Below are positions 7,990 through 18,500 of a DNA stretch of 34,063 bases, piece after piece. The stretch's first letter is position 1. The number at the start of each line of letters is the position of its first letter. Source of the DNA: Stenotrophomonas lacuserhaii (GTDB lineage Bacteria; Pseudomonadota; Gammaproteobacteria; Xanthomonadales; Xanthomonadaceae); assembly GCF_014836545.1 (NCBI RefSeq), contig NZ_JACSQS010000024.1, forward strand, positions 1 through 34,063, read 5' to 3'. The position numbers and the translations under genes are program-made. The notes under the pieces were generated by a model, which saw nothing but the letters and a program-made list of their open reading frames with translations, was not told the origin of the DNA and searched no databases.

Positions 7990-8054
7990 GTGACGACCAA
8001 CGGTCGTCACCCACCACCACCAACGGTCGTCACCCACCACCACCAACGGTCACC
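7990..8054. repeat. REP hairpin with 23-bp tandem repeat
   Basis: GTGACGACC (7990-7998) and GGTCGTCAC (8002-8010) form a perfect 9-bp hairpin. From 7996 a 23-bp unit starting ACCAACGGTCGTCAC and ending CCACCACC is repeated: 7996-8018, 8019-8041 and a partial copy 8042-8054. Only the first unit keeps both hairpin arms. The 25 nt 7990-8014, read on the minus strand, are identical to 34034-34058 on the plus strand. Confidence 0.85.
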
Positions 8055-8072
8055 AGGCGCAGGCAGCTGGCG

Positions 8073-9455
8073 TCAGCACTCGATGACGTTCACCGCCAGC
8101 CCGCCGCGGCTGGTTTCCTTGTACTTGTCCTGCATGTCGCGGCCGGTGTCGCGCATGGTCTTGATGACCTTGTCCAGCGATACCTTGTGCTTGCCATCGC
8201 CGCGCATCGCCATGCGCGAGGCATTGATTGCTTTCACTGCGCCCATCGCATTGCGTTCGATGCAGGGAATCTGCACCAGACCGCCGATCGGATCGCAGGT
8301 CAGGCCCAGGTTGTGCTCCATGCCGATTTCGGCGGCATTTTCGATCTGGCTGGGACTGCCGCCCAGCGCGGCGACCAGGCCACCGGCGGCCATCGAGCAG
8401 GCAACGCCCACTTCGCCCTGGCAACCGACTTCGGCGCCGGAAATCGAGGCGTTTTCCTTGTACAGGATGCCAATCGCCGCGGAGGTCAGCAGGAAGTCGA
8501 AGATCCGCTGTTCGTTCGCCCCCGGGCAGAAGCGGTCGAAGTAATGCAGTACCGCAGGCAGCACGCCGGCGGCGCCGTTGGTGGGGGCGGTCACCACACG
8601 GCCACCGGCGGCGTTTTCTTCGTTCACCGCCAGCGCGTACAGGTTGACCCAGTCCAGCGTGGTCAGCGGATCACGCATCGCAGCTTCCGGCTTGGACGAC
8701 AGTTCGCGGTGCAGGGCGGGGGCGCGCCGGCCGACCTTCAGTCCGCCTGGCAGTACGCCTTCCTGGCGGATGCCGCGGGCCACGCACGCCTGCATCGCTT
8801 CCCATATTTCGCGAAGCTGGTCCCGGATCTCGTCTTCGCTGCGCCAGGATTTTTCATTCTCGAACATCAGCTGGGCAATGCTCAGCCCGCTCCGCGCGGT
8901 CTGCGCCAGCAGTTCATCGCCACTCTTGAACGGATAAGGCAGGGGGGTCTCATCGGGTACGATGCGGTCGTCGGCCGCATCATCCTGGTTGACCACGAAG
9001 CCGCCGCCGACCGAGTAATAGTCGCGCGTGGCAATCAGCTCATCGTTGGCGCCGTACGCTGTGAAGCGCATGCCGTTGGTGTGGTAGGGCAGCTTCTGGC
9101 GCTTGTTCAGGCCGAGGTCGCGCTTCTCGTCGAAGACGATTTCATGCTGGCCCATCAGGTTGATGCGCCTGCTGGTACGGATGCGTTCCAGCGTGACCGG
9201 GATGATGTCCGGGTCGATCAGGTTCGGCCGCTGGCCTTCCAGCCCCAGCAGTACCGCTTTGTCGGTACCGTGTCCGCGACCGGTCAGTGCCAGCGAACCG
9301 TAGACATCAGCGCGGATGCGCACCACGTCCTGCAGCCGGCCGGGATCGAGCAGCCAGCGGTGCACGAAGCGCTCGGCCGCTTTCATCGGGCCTACGGTGT
9401 GCGAGGAACTCGGGCCAATGCCGATCTTGAAGACGTCGAACGTGCTGACTGCCAT
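8073..9455 (-). CDS. sdaA: L-serine dehydratase (L-serine ammonia-lyase), iron-sulfur type
   Basis: This 460-residue single-chain enzyme deaminates L-serine to pyruvate and ammonia using a [4Fe-4S] cluster. The family opening [18 protein letters not shown] (about 11-28) is present, as are [16 protein letters not shown] and [18 protein letters not shown], which hold the cluster cysteines. The final residue is a cysteine (NVIEC), matching the tail-in-mouth arrangement known from the Legionella enzyme in which the C-terminal cysteine caps the cluster. The start at 9455 gives [14 protein letters not shown], standard for the family. The gene is divergent from the glutaredoxin-like gene at 9552. 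Confidence 0.95.
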   Translation of the reverse strand: MAVSTFDVFKIGIGPSSSHTVGPMKAAERFVHRWLLDPGRLQDVVRIRADVYGSLALTGRGHGTDKAVLLGLEGQRPNLIDPDIIPVTLERIRTSRRINLMGQHEIVFDEKRDLGLNKRQKLPYHTNGMRFTAYGANDELIATRDYYSVGGGFVVNQDDAADDRIVPDETPLPYPFKSGDELLAQTARSGLSIAQLMFENEKSWRSEDEIRDQLREIWEAMQACVARGIRQEGVLPGGLKVGRRAPALHRELSSKPEAAMRDPLTTLDWVNLYALAVNEENAAGGRVVTAPTNGAAGVLPAVLHYFDRFCPGANEQRIFDFLLTSAAIGILYKENASISGAEVGCQGEVGVACSMAAGGLVAALGGSPSQIENAAEIGMEHNLGLTCDPIGGLVQIPCIERNAMGAVKAINASRMAMRGDGKHKVSLDKVIKTMRDTGRDMQDKYKETSRGGLAVNVIEC

Positions 9456-9551
9456 GGATGCCGTGCTGCGGGTACCGGGAAAGACGCTATTCTAGCGGTT
9501 GCCGCAGCGCATCCTTGGCTGCGCCGCAGCAAAGCCATCGGAGCCCTGCCT

Positions 9552-9782
9552 GTGTTCATCCTGTACCAGCGTGATGACTGCCAGCTGTGTGACCAGGCCT
9601 TGGCCGTGCTCGCCCAGGCGCGTTTCCCGGATTTCGATCCGGTGTTCATCGATGGGCATCCCGCGCTGGAACGCCGGTATGGAGCGCGCGTGCCGGTGCT
9701 GCGTGATGCCGGTGCGGACTGTGAGCTGGATTGGCCATTCGACGCCGCTGCACTGGCGGCATGGAGGCACCCGGACCCGTAG
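9552..9782 (+). CDS. Glutaredoxin-like (DUF836-type) small thioredoxin-fold protein
   Basis: This 76-residue protein starts FILYQRDDCQLCDQALAVL after an initiating GTG at 9552, with the CxxC redox motif (Cys-Gln-Leu-Cys) at about residues 10-13. The middle part RYGARVPVL carries the cis-proline region expected in a thioredoxin fold. It is a compact member of the glutaredoxin-family/DUF836 group; its partner is unknown. The GTG start is chosen by family length; the frame is open upstream but runs antisense to sdaA. The TAG stop (9780-9782) lies inside the GTAG of a downstream hairpin repeat. Confidence 0.75.
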   Translation: MFILYQRDDCQLCDQALAVLAQARFPDFDPVFIDGHPALERRYGARVPVLRDAGADCELDWPFDAAALAAWRHPDP

Positions 9783-9803
9783 CGCCGGACCTTGCCCGGC
9801 GCT
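9779..9803. repeat. SMAG-like (GTAG) hairpin
   Basis: GTAG at 9779-9782 is followed by a stem AGCGCCGG (9781-9788) / CCGGCGCT (9796-9803) with a 7-nt loop. The element overlaps the stop codon of the glutaredoxin-like gene and sits 15 nt before the end of the convergent yceI gene, so it may end both transcripts. The layout, GTAG plus stem-loop, is that of the S. maltophilia SMAG repeats. Confidence 0.7.
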
Positions 9804-9818
9804 GGCGGACCGCGTCGG

Positions 9819-10394
9819 TCATTTCGCCTTGAACGTCACCACGGTGCTGATCGCGGTTTCGTCCGGAATGCTCTTGGTGTCGGCCCAGTCGCCTCCTCCC
9901 ACGCCGAAGTCCAGGCGCTTGACGGTGGCCTTGCCCTTCAGAACCGGCTGGGTGCCGGGGGTCCAGGTGAAGGTCAGGGTCACCGGCTTGCTGACGCCGC
10001 GCAGTTCCAGCGTGCCATCGGCAGCGTAGGTGTCGCTGCCCAGTGCGCGGAAGCCGCTGGCGGAGTAGCGCGCGGTGGCGAACTTGCCGACATCGAAGAA
10101 GTCCGCGCCCTGCAGGGTGGAGTCGCGGTCACTGTTGCCGCTCTTCGCACCGGCCAGCGGGATGTTCACCTCGAGCTTGCCGGCCGCAGGGTTGGCCGGG
10201 TCGAAACTGAGCTGGGTGGAGAACCCGGGGAAGGTGCCGGCGAAGACCTCGCCGTCGTACTTGGTGGCAAAGGCCAGGTTGGAACCCGGCGCTCCGGCCG
10301 CCTGCACGTAGTCGGCGGCCAGGGCAGGCGAGGCGGCCAGCAGGCCAGCCAGCGCAGCAGCGACGGCCGATGGGGTGCTCAGTTTGATGCTCAT
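9819..10394 (-). CDS. YceI-family periplasmic lipid-binding protein (second copy of the operon)
   Basis: The protein has 191 residues with a signal peptide (MSIKLSTPSAVAAALAGLLA, cut near ALAAD). YceI landmarks follow: GTFPGFSTQLSFDP, KLEVNIPLAGAKSGN, DFFDVGKFATARY and the TLELRGVSKPVTLTF strand motif (the family's G-x-LT-x-GVTKPV). YceI proteins form a lipocalin-like barrel that binds isoprenoid or quinone-type lipids. The ATG at 10394 lies 4 nt after the cytochrome b561 stop, giving a tight operon. It differs clearly from the other YceI encoded 575 nt away, so the two are not recent duplicates. Confidence 0.92.
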   Translation of the reverse strand: MSIKLSTPSAVAAALAGLLAASPALAADYVQAAGAPGSNLAFATKYDGEVFAGTFPGFSTQLSFDPANPAAGKLEVNIPLAGAKSGNSDRDSTLQGADFFDVGKFATARYSASGFRALGSDTYAADGTLELRGVSKPVTLTFTWTPGTQPVLKGKATVKRLDFGVGGGDWADTKSIPDETAISTVVTFKAK

Positions 10395-10398
10395 CGAA

Positions 10399-10968
10399 TC
10401 AGTCCTTCTGGGAAGAGGCGAGCCAGCCGCGCGGCAGCATGCGCGCCAGGGTGGCATCGCGTTGGAAAAAGTGGTGGTAGAGCGCGGCACCGGCATGCGC
10501 CAGCACCACTGCGATCAACAGCCAGAAACCATATTCATGGATGGCGTGCGACACCGCTACCTTCTGCGGATCCGGCGCCACCAGCTTGGGCACGTCGACC
10601 AGGCCGAACCAGCGGAACGGACGCAGCCCGCTTGCCGAGTCGTAGATCCAGCCGGACAACGGAATGGCGAACATCAGGACATACAGCAGCCCATGGGTAG
10701 CGCTGGCGATGCGTTCCTGCCAGCTTGGAGTGCCGGGCACCGCCGGCGGTGCGCCGGCATGCAGGCGCCAGCCCAGGCGCAGCACCACCAGCGCCAGCAC
10801 ACTGATGCCCAGTGATTTGTGCGCGGTGTAGACCCAGAAATACTTCGGCGTCTTCGGCAGCTCGCCCATGGTCAGGCCGACCACGCCAAGGGTGAGGATC
10901 AGCAATGCGATCAGCCAGTGCAGGGATTGGCTCACGCCACCCCAGCGCTGCGCATTGGGACGGGTCAT
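10399..10968 (-). CDS. Cytochrome b561 family membrane protein
   Basis: The 189-residue protein has four predicted transmembrane helices. Candidate haem-ligand histidines lie in SLHWLIALLIL (H17), YTAHKSLG (H50) and the C-terminal pair of helices (SHAIHEYGFWLL and LAHAGAALYHHF). Proteins of the bacterial b561 (CybB) group pass electrons between the quinone pool and other carriers such as superoxide. The start ATG (10968) overlaps the stop of the upstream yceI gene by 4 nt and its stop is 4 nt before the next yceI, so it lies inside a YceI-b561-YceI operon. This association is known in other proteobacteria. Confidence 0.93.
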   Translation of the reverse strand: MTRPNAQRWGGVSQSLHWLIALLILTLGVVGLTMGELPKTPKYFWVYTAHKSLGISVLALVVLRLGWRLHAGAPPAVPGTPSWQERIASATHGLLYVLMFAIPLSGWIYDSASGLRPFRWFGLVDVPKLVAPDPQKVAVSHAIHEYGFWLLIAVVLAHAGAALYHHFFQRDATLARMLPRGWLASSQKD

Positions 10969-11609
10969 GGCGTGCTCCTGTCAGTCGGCTCGGGCGGAAC
11001 GGGGGCGGCGGAAGGTTCGTCATCACCGGCGTTGCGGTCGCGAACGGCCTCCGCTTCGATGCGCAGCTGCACGCTGTCGCCGATCATGCTGGACCATGCG
11101 GTGATGCCGAAGTCGCGGCGGCTGAGCGTGGCAGTCGCCGAGAAACCAGCGGTGCGGCGGAACGGCGGCAATGGATGCCGTTTGAGGGCGTTGAGCTTGA
11201 CCTCCAGCACGACTTCACGGGTAACCCCACGAAGTGTCAGGTCTCCTTTGACGCGTGCATGGGTTTCATCGATCTGCTCGACGCTGGTGGACACGAAGCG
11301 TGCTTCGGGAAAGCGTTCGCCGTCGAGCAGGTTACGTGCCAGCGCGGACTGGTTCCATTTGGCATCGCCCAGGTCCAGGCGGGAGATCGGAATACGCACG
11401 TCCAGGCGGGAAGCGGCCCAGTCGGCGGGATCGAACGACACTTCGCCCTCACTGCCGGATACGGTGCCCAGCGCATTGGAAAAGCCGGCATGTTCGATGG
11501 CGAACAGGACCCGTGTATGTACCGGGTCGAGCCGGTACGTCGGCGTGGCCGCCATGCCGACCGCAGGCAGCGCGGACAGCAGCAAGGCAAGGGTAAGGCG
11601 TCGCAGCAC
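10965..11609 (-). CDS. YceI-family periplasmic protein (first gene of the operon)
   Basis: This 214-residue protein has a signal peptide (MLRRLTLALLLSALPAVGMA, cleaved before ATPTYRLD). The YceI core follows: YRLDPVHTRVLFAIEHAGFS, GTVSGSEGEVSFDP, FPEARFVSTSVEQ, GDLTLRGVTREVVLEV and RRDFGITAWSSMIGDSV, a canonical pattern. A proline- and acidic-rich tail of about 20 residues (DDEPSAAPVPPEPTD) is extra to the domain. It is the first gene of the operon with cytochrome b561 and a second YceI. A divergent 195-nt intergenic region separates it from the hybrid kinase gene; no convincing promoter could be picked there. Confidence 0.93.
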   Translation of the reverse strand: MLRRLTLALLLSALPAVGMAATPTYRLDPVHTRVLFAIEHAGFSNALGTVSGSEGEVSFDPADWAASRLDVRIPISRLDLGDAKWNQSALARNLLDGERFPEARFVSTSVEQIDETHARVKGDLTLRGVTREVVLEVKLNALKRHPLPPFRRTAGFSATATLSRRDFGITAWSSMIGDSVQLRIEAEAVRDRNAGDDEPSAAPVPPEPTDRSTP

Positions 11610-11804
11610 GCGGTAGGCTCCTGCAGGGGGACGTGACGATCATACGCACGCCACAGGCTTCGCGAGCAGCCACATGGCTGCAACAGATCATGGTGCCGAT
11701 GGTCCTTGCCGGCCAAGGCCCGTCGGCAATGCCACCGCCAGCATCCCGCTCGCCGGACGCATCGTCAAGGCTGTGTGACAATCGCCTGCATCCAAGGGGG
11801 AGCG

Positions 11805-14800
11805 ATGGCCAAGCACATGCATCAAGGACGGGCGCTGGGATGGCTGCTGGCAGTGGCCGGCCTGCTGTTGTCAGGGCTGGTCCCCTGTCAGGCGCTGGCG
11901 GGCGCGCAGGATGGCGCCGAAACCCCCCGGCTACGGCGGCTGGGCCCGGCCGAAGGCCTGCCATCGCGGATGGTCACGGCCTTGGCGCAGGACCGCCAAG
12001 GCTACATCTGGGCTGCGACCGATGGCGGATTGGCGCGTTATGACGGCGTGTCGCTGCGCAGCTGGCGGCATGATCCGCAGGCCGAGGGCAGCCTGCCTGG
12101 CGATGAGATCGAAACACTGCTGGTGGACGCCCAGGACCGCCTCTGGCTGGGCATAAACGGCGTGGGCCTGGTCCGCATGGGACCGGCCCGTGACGCCTTT
12201 GAAACGCTTGACGACATCAACGAGGCCTGTGACGGACAGTTCTGGACCTTGGCCGAACACGACAAGGCGTTGTGGATCGGCACCAGCGCCTACGGGCTGT
12301 GCCGACGCGACGAAGCGGGCAAGGTGCAGCTGTTCCGTCATGATCCGCATAATAGGCACAGCATTCCCGGTGACACAGTCTTTTCCAGCCTGGTCGATGG
12401 GCGGGGACGCCTGTGGGTCGGTACCGAGCAGGGGGTCGCGCGCTGGAACGGCACGGGCTTTGATCGGATCGCGCCGGCGACCCTGGGCGCCACCGCGGTG
12501 CTGCGGCTCAGTCGCGATGCGGCCGGCGGCGTATGGGTTGGCACGCAGTCCGATGGCATGTTCCACATCGACGCGCACGATGCGGTCCAGCGTCCCCGGT
12601 GGTCACAGGGCGATGCGTTGCGCTCCTCCAAGGTGCTGCATGATCGCCAGGGCGGCTTCTGGGTAGGCAGCTCAGATGGGCTGCTGCGCGGCGATGAGCA
12701 ACGTCTTCGCCGGTTGGAAGGCGACCGTGGCAGTGGTTTCCTGACCGTGCACAGCGGCGTGGTGGATCTGCTGCAGGACCACGAAGGCGGCATCTGGATC
12801 GCCTTGTTGACCCAGGGACTGGCTTACCTGCCGCCGGACTGGAAACGTTTCTCGACCTGGTACCAGCTGGACGGCAAACCGCTGGACAGCCAGTACCTGC
12901 TGAGCGCGGCCAGCGACGGCACGGACTTCTACATCGGTGCAGCGCCGGGCGTGTATCGACTCGATGGAAAGGGCACGCTGTCGCTGCTGGTCAGTGACCG
13001 GACCATCGGCAGCGGTGCGGTCTGGTCGCTGCTGCCGCGTCCCGACGGCACATTGTGGCTGGGGCGCGCAGGGCGCATCACGGTGTACGACCCCCGCCGC
13101 GGCAGCCATCGGGACTGGTTGATCCACGGCGGCGCGGACCTGCGCCAGCGCATCGACCTGATGCGCGCCGCGCCCGATGGAACGGTGTGGCTGTCAGTGA
13201 TGAACCATGGCCTGCAGCATCGCGATGCGGGTGGGCGACTCCTGCAGGAAATACGTTCCAGCGATCTGCCTGGACGCAGTGAAGCGCCGATCGAACAGAT
13301 CCGCTTCGATCCCCGCGGGCAGCCATGGGTGGTGGGCGACATGGGCGTGCTGCGCTTCCAGGACAGCGCGTTCCTGGCCGTGCCGGGCGTTTCGCGCGGA
13401 CCGATCTTCGATATCGCCTGGGTTTCGCCCACCGGTGTGTGGCTGGCACGGCAGGGCGCATTCGAACGCTACGACTGGGACGGTCTGGGCCTGAACCTGC
13501 GCGAGCAGGTTGCTGCGGCCGAAGGCGTGCCGCCGGTGTCGATCGGCGGACTGGTGCCCGCGGCCGACGGACAGATATGGGCCACCAGTCCGCGTGGCCT
13601 GATGCGTTGGGATCCGCTGGCGCGACAGCTGCGCATCTACACCGAGCGCGACGGATTGCCCGATGCGGAGTTCAACGGTCGCCCGCCTGCGCAGGATGCC
13701 GCAGGCAGGGTGTTGGCCGTATCGAAGATCGGACTGGTAGGCTTCGATCCGAACCAGCCCGACGCACGGCTGCCGCCATCGCAGTTGGTGGTCGGTGCGT
13801 TGCGGGTGCGCCGCGACGATGGCGAAGGGTGGCAGGAGCTGCCCCTGGATGCCCCGGTCGTGCTGGGGCCGGATGATCGCGATCTGCAGATCAACGCACG
13901 CCTGCTCTCCTTCGCCAACCCGCTGAGCAACGCCTACCGCTTCCGCGTGGACGGGTATGACTTGAACTGGGTGCCGGCTGTCGACGGCGAGCGCACGCTG
14001 TCGCGCCTGCCTGCAGGCAGCTACCGCATCGAAGTGCAGGCGCGCCGCGCCGGCGGCGACTGGACCATCGCCCCGGACCTGCGGATGGAGGTGCTTCCAC
14101 CGTGGTGGCGCAGTGGCGCTGCGCTGCTGCTGTATGTGCTGGCCGGCGCGCTGCTGTTGGCTGCCCTGGCGTGGTACGTGCGGCTGCGGCTGCGTCGGCG
14201 CCAGCAGTGGCAGCTGACGCTGCACAAACAGCATCTTGCCGAACAGGCATCCCAGGCCAAGAGCCATTTCCTGGCCACGCTGGGCCATGAAGTGCGAACG
14301 CCGATGACCGGTGTGCTGGGGATGAGCGAGCTGTTGCTGGACAGCCCGCTGGACGAGCAGCAGCGCGGCTACGCGGGGGCCATCCACCAGGCGGGCACGC
14401 ACCTGTTGCGGTTGGTCAACGATGCGCTGGACCTTGCACGCATCGAGGCCGGCCGGCTTGAACTGGACATCCGCCCGTTCGGCCTGGAGGCACTGCTGGA
14501 CGAAGTGCAGGGCCTGATGGAGCCGCTGGCAGGGCAGCGTGGGCTTGCCTTCCAGCGACAGGTGAACGTGCCAGGCCATGTCTCGGCCAGCGGCGATGAA
14601 ATGCGGGTACGGCAGATCCTGATGAACCTGCTGGGCAACGCCATCAAATTCACCGAGCGTGGCGAGGTGCGCCTGGCGGTGCAGCTGTCCGATGGCGGCG
14701 CAGGAATCGTGTTCGAGGTCACCGACACCGGGCCGGGCATCAGTGTCGAGCAGCAGGCGCGATTGTTCGAGCGCTTCGAACAGGCCGACGGACCGCGCAC

Positions 14801-15365
14801 CGCCTCGCGCTTCGGCGGCTCCGGGCTGGGCCTGGCGATCTGCCAGGAGCTTGCCGTGGCAATGGGCGGCCGCATCGGCGTGCAGAGCCGGCCCGGCCAA
14901 GGTGCCTGTTTCCGTGTCGAACTGCCGCTGCCGTGGCAGATGCAGGCGCATCCCCCAGAGTCCGGCGCCGGTCTGCTGTCGCTTGATCTGCCCGGGCTGG
15001 CAATCCTGCTGGTGGAAGATGATCCCACCGTGGCCCGGGTCATCGTCGGCCTGCTGTCAGCGCGCGGGCACCGCGTGGTCCACGTACTGCATGGGCTGGC
15101 CGCGTTGGCAGAAGCCTCCACGGCGGCCTTCGACGTGGGGCTGCTCGACCTGGACCTGCCCGCATTGGACGGCCTGGCACTGGCGCGGCAACTACGCGCG
15201 CTGGCGCATGAGTTCCCGCTGCTGGCGGTGACCGCGCGTTCGGATGCCTATGCCGAAGCAGACGTGCTGGCGGCGGGATTCGATGGCTTCCTGCGCAAGC
15301 CGGTGACCGGGGACATGTTGGTCGAAGCGATTGCCCGGGCGCGACAGCGCCGACCTTCGCAGTGA
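11805..15365 (+). CDS. Hybrid sensor histidine kinase with periplasmic two-component propeller, paralog 1
   Basis: The protein has 1186 residues. A signal/anchor segment occupies about 8-33. A large periplasmic sensor follows, made of Reg_prop propeller strands (for example [16 protein letters not shown] 66-81, [27 protein letters not shown] 201-216, [27 protein letters not shown]); the count suggests two seven-bladed propellers. Then come a Y_Y_Y domain (about 690-765), one transmembrane helix (about 771-792), HisKA with H828 ([11 protein letters not shown]), HATPase_c (N941; DTGPGI 974-979; GGSGLGLAI 1004-1012) and a receiver with D1115, T1143 and K1165. No DNA-binding or Hpt domain is present. 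The ATG at 11805 follows AAGGGGGAG. The signal is unknown; propeller sensors of this build often sense sugars or other nutrients. A paralog lies directly downstream. Confidence 0.93.
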   Translation: MAKHMHQGRALGWLLAVAGLLLSGLVPCQALAGAQDGAETPRLRRLGPAEGLPSRMVTALAQDRQGYIWAATDGGLARYDGVSLRSWRHDPQAEGSLPGDEIETLLVDAQDRLWLGINGVGLVRMGPARDAFETLDDINEACDGQFWTLAEHDKALWIGTSAYGLCRRDEAGKVQLFRHDPHNRHSIPGDTVFSSLVDGRGRLWVGTEQGVARWNGTGFDRIAPATLGATAVLRLSRDAAGGVWVGTQSDGMFHIDAHDAVQRPRWSQGDALRSSKVLHDRQGGFWVGSSDGLLRGDEQRLRRLEGDRGSGFLTVHSGVVDLLQDHEGGIWIALLTQGLAYLPPDWKRFSTWYQLDGKPLDSQYLLSAASDGTDFYIGAAPGVYRLDGKGTLSLLVSDRTIGSGAVWSLLPRPDGTLWLGRAGRITVYDPRRGSHRDWLIHGGADLRQRIDLMRAAPDGTVWLSVMNHGLQHRDAGGRLLQEIRSSDLPGRSEAPIEQIRFDPRGQPWVVGDMGVLRFQDSAFLAVPGVSRGPIFDIAWVSPTGVWLARQGAFERYDWDGLGLNLREQVAAAEGVPPVSIGGLVPAADGQIWATSPRGLMRWDPLARQLRIYTERDGLPDAEFNGRPPAQDAAGRVLAVSKIGLVGFDPNQPDARLPPSQLVVGALRVRRDDGEGWQELPLDAPVVLGPDDRDLQINARLLSFANPLSNAYRFRVDGYDLNWVPAVDGERTLSRLPAGSYRIEVQARRAGGDWTIAPDLRMEVLPPWWRSGAALLLYVLAGALLLAALAWYVRLRLRRRQQWQLTLHKQHLAEQASQAKSHFLATLGHEVRTPMTGVLGMSELLLDSPLDEQQRGYAGAIHQAGTHLLRLVNDALDLARIEAGRLELDIRPFGLEALLDEVQGLMEPLAGQRGLAFQRQVNVPGHVSASGDEMRVRQILMNLLGNAIKFTERGEVRLAVQLSDGGAGIVFEVTDTGPGISVEQQARLFERFEQADGPRTASRFGGSGLGLAICQELAVAMGGRIGVQSRPGQGACFRVELPLPWQMQAHPPESGAGLLSLDLPGLAILLVEDDPTVARVIVGLLSARGHRVVHVLHGLAALAEASTAAFDVGLLDLDLPALDGLALARQLRALAHEFPLLAVTARSDAYAEADVLAAGFDGFLRKPVTGDMLVEAIARARQRRPSQ

Positions 15366-15509
15366 AGCCACCGCCGACAGCGGGTGGGGCGTGCCGCGCC
15401 CTGCGCGAAGAGGCGGGCTTCGGTTTACCATGCCGGGACGGCGATGTGCTGTCGCATCCACCGCTGCGTTGAACGCGCGGTCTGGCAGGTGAGGGACGGC
15501 AATGCGGAG

Positions 15510-18500
15510 ATGGCAAGGTTGATGGGTCTGCGTACGGCGATGACGCTGTTGCTGTCAGGCTGGCTGTTGCTTGCGCCTGCGCGTGCGTTGGCGCAGCCGG
15601 TTCCGCCCACGCCACGACAGCTGACCGTATTCGACGGGCTGCCTTCCAACACCGTCAACCGGATGGCCGAAGACCGCCTGGGCTACCTCTGGATCGCCAC
15701 CAACGACGGGCTGGCGCGGTTCGATGGCCGCAGCTATCGCATCTGGCGTGCTGAAGATGGCCTGCGTGACAACCGGATCTGGACGGTACTCGCCGATGCG
15801 CGCAACCAGTTGTGGATCGGTACCGAAAACGCCGGGTTGGTGCGCTTGTCCGCCGATCGCCGGCAGATGCATTTCTATGACCGCGCCAGCCAGCCGCTGC
15901 TGACCAGCAACACGGTCTGGAGTATTGCCTCCACCCCTGATGGTGCGATCTGGTTCGGTACCTACGAGGGCGGCCTGTACCGCCTTGATGCGCAGGACAG
16001 ACTGCAGCGGTTCCTGCCCGAGCCGGGCAACCCGCGCAGCCTGCCATCCAACAGCGTACCGTTCCTGGCAACGCTGCCGGACGGCACGCTGTGGGTCGGC
16101 ACCAAGCGGGGCCTGGCGCGCTGGACCGGTACCGATTTCGAGCGCATGCCGGATGCGCTGCCCGCAGATGCAGTGATCAACGGGATGACTGCGGACGCCG
16201 ATGGCAGCCTGTGGATCAACACGCTCGGCAGTGTGATCGTGCGGCGTGCCGACGGACGTTTCGAACCCGCGCCCTGGCCGGTCCCGGATAACGACCAGGT
16301 GCTCGGGATGATGCTGCACGACGAGCAGGGGGGCTACTGGCTGGACACCCGCTCCGGGCTTGGGCGCGGCGTTGATGGCCATTACCAGCAGGTGCCGCTC
16401 TACAGTGCACTGGCGCGCGGCCGGGTGCGCCCGAACTGGACTGGCGCATTCCAGGACCGCGAAGGCGGCATCTGGCTGGCCAGCACCAATGCCGGCTTGT
16501 GGCACCTGCTGCCACGCTGGTGGCAGTTTTCGGTACTGGCACGGCTGGAAGACGAGCCGTCATCGCTGCGCAACGCTTTCGTGCTGGGCACGGCCGCCTC
16601 GCGCGACGGGGGCGTGTGGACGGTTGGGGGCCATGGCGCGCTGGACAAGCTGGACCCGCTGACCGGGAAAGTGCAGCAGCACCTGACCTGGGTCAACGGC
16701 AACCACTGGTTGATGTCGGTGGCCGAGGACGCGCGCGGGCGGGTCTGGATCGGGTCGATGGACGCCCTGCAGCGCTACGACCCGGCCAGCCGCCAGTTGC
16801 TGCGCTGGGGCAGGGGCGCGGGCAAGGATGCGGTGATGGAGGGCAACGTCCAGGACATCGCGGTGTGCGCTGACCAGGTCTGGACCATGTCGCCTGCCGG
16901 TGTGCAGGCGCGCGACCTGGACGGACACCTACTGCACGACGTACCGCTCGGGCAGGGGGGGCTGCAGGCCGGACAGCTTGCCACCAGCCTGGAATGCGGG
17001 CCTCGCGGCCGACCGTGGCTGACCAGCAGTGCCGGCGTGCAGGAGTGGGATGCGCTGGGTGCGCGTTTCGTCCAGGTCGATGGTGGTCCATCGGGTGCGG
17101 TGCACGCCATGGTGCTGGCGGCCGACGACCAGGTCTGGCTCTCCCAGGATGGTCGCCTGGTCCAGCATCGGTGGAACGGCAATGCCCTGCAGCGACATCG
17201 GGCGATCGGCGCGGTGCAGGGTTACCCGGCGCTGGCGGCCAACGGGCTGGCGGTCGACGCCGGCGGTATCGTCTGGGCCAGCAGCCCGCGCGGCATGCTG
17301 CGGGTGGATCCGCGCACGCCGAGCGTGCGCCTGTACGGCGTGCACGACGGCCTGCCAAGCCAGGAATTCCGCGAAAACACGCTGGTCTCCGCCACCGGTG
17401 GACACCTGCTGGCCGGCACGCCGGCCGGGCTGGTGGTGTTTGATCCGCTCAAGGTGGGGCCGCCAACGCGGCAGGCGCCGCTGGTGATCGAACGGGTCGA
17501 GGTAAGCCGCGGCGACAAGGTGGTCGACCTGACCCACGCTGCCTCGGTGACCATCGAAGATGGCGACCGTGACCTGCACATCGTGGCGCGACTGCTTTCC
17601 TTCAGTGATGCGGCGTCGAATGTCTATCGCTTCCGGCTGGCTGGCTACGACCCGGATTGGGTAGATGGCGGGGCGGGCGGAGAGCGGGTGTTCTCGGCGC
17701 TGCCGCCGGGCCGCTACGCACTGGAAGTGCAGGCGCGTTCTGCCGACCACGTCTGGTCGCGGATCCAGACGCTCGAGTTCCAGGTGCTGCCACCCTGGTG
17801 GCGAAGCGTCACCGGTGTGCTGGTGCTGGCCGCAGCGTCGCTGTTGCTGCTGAGCGGCTTTGCGTGGTTGTATCGGCGGCGCCTGCATCGGCGCCACGAT
17901 TACCAGATGGCCGTGCACAAGCAGGAAGTGGCCGAGCAGGCATCGGCGGCCAAGACCCGCTTCCTGGCCAATCTGGGACACGAGGTGCGCACGCCGATGA
18001 CCGGTGTCCTGGGCATGACCGAACTGCTGCTGTCATCACCGCTGGACAACCGCCAGCGCAGCCAGGCCGAATCGATCCGCAGCGCCGGCGAGCATCTGTT
18101 GCTGCTGGTCAACGACGCGCTGGACCTGGCGCGGATCGAGTCCGGTCGCCTGGAGCTGCGGGCGCAGAGCATCGACCTGCACGCGCTGCTTGCCGAGGTA
18201 CAGGCGCTTACCGCGCCGCTGGCGCGTCAGAAGGCGGTGCAGTTCACCTTGTACAACGAGCTGGCCCCGGGCCTGGCCGCGGAGGGTGATCCGCTGCGGG
18301 TGAGGCAGATCCTGCTGAACCTGCTCGGCAATGCGGTGAAGTTCACCCAGCGCGGTTCGATCACCCTGCTGGCGCGTGCTGGCAACGAAGCATGCGGCCT
18401 CTGCTTCGAGGTCACCGACACCGGCCCCGGCATCAGCCACGAGCTGCAGAAACGCCTGTTCCGGCGCTTCGAACAGGCCGACGGCGCACGTACCGCTGCC

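Noticed and set aside
7996..8054. Short direct repeats considered as a CRISPR array
   Set aside because: The units are contiguous 23-bp tandem copies without unique spacers and without cas genes.
11610..11804. A possible promoter (GACAAT near 11777) before the first hybrid kinase
   Set aside because: Only four of six -10 positions match and no -35 partner was found; the 195-nt region otherwise shows nothing I can support.
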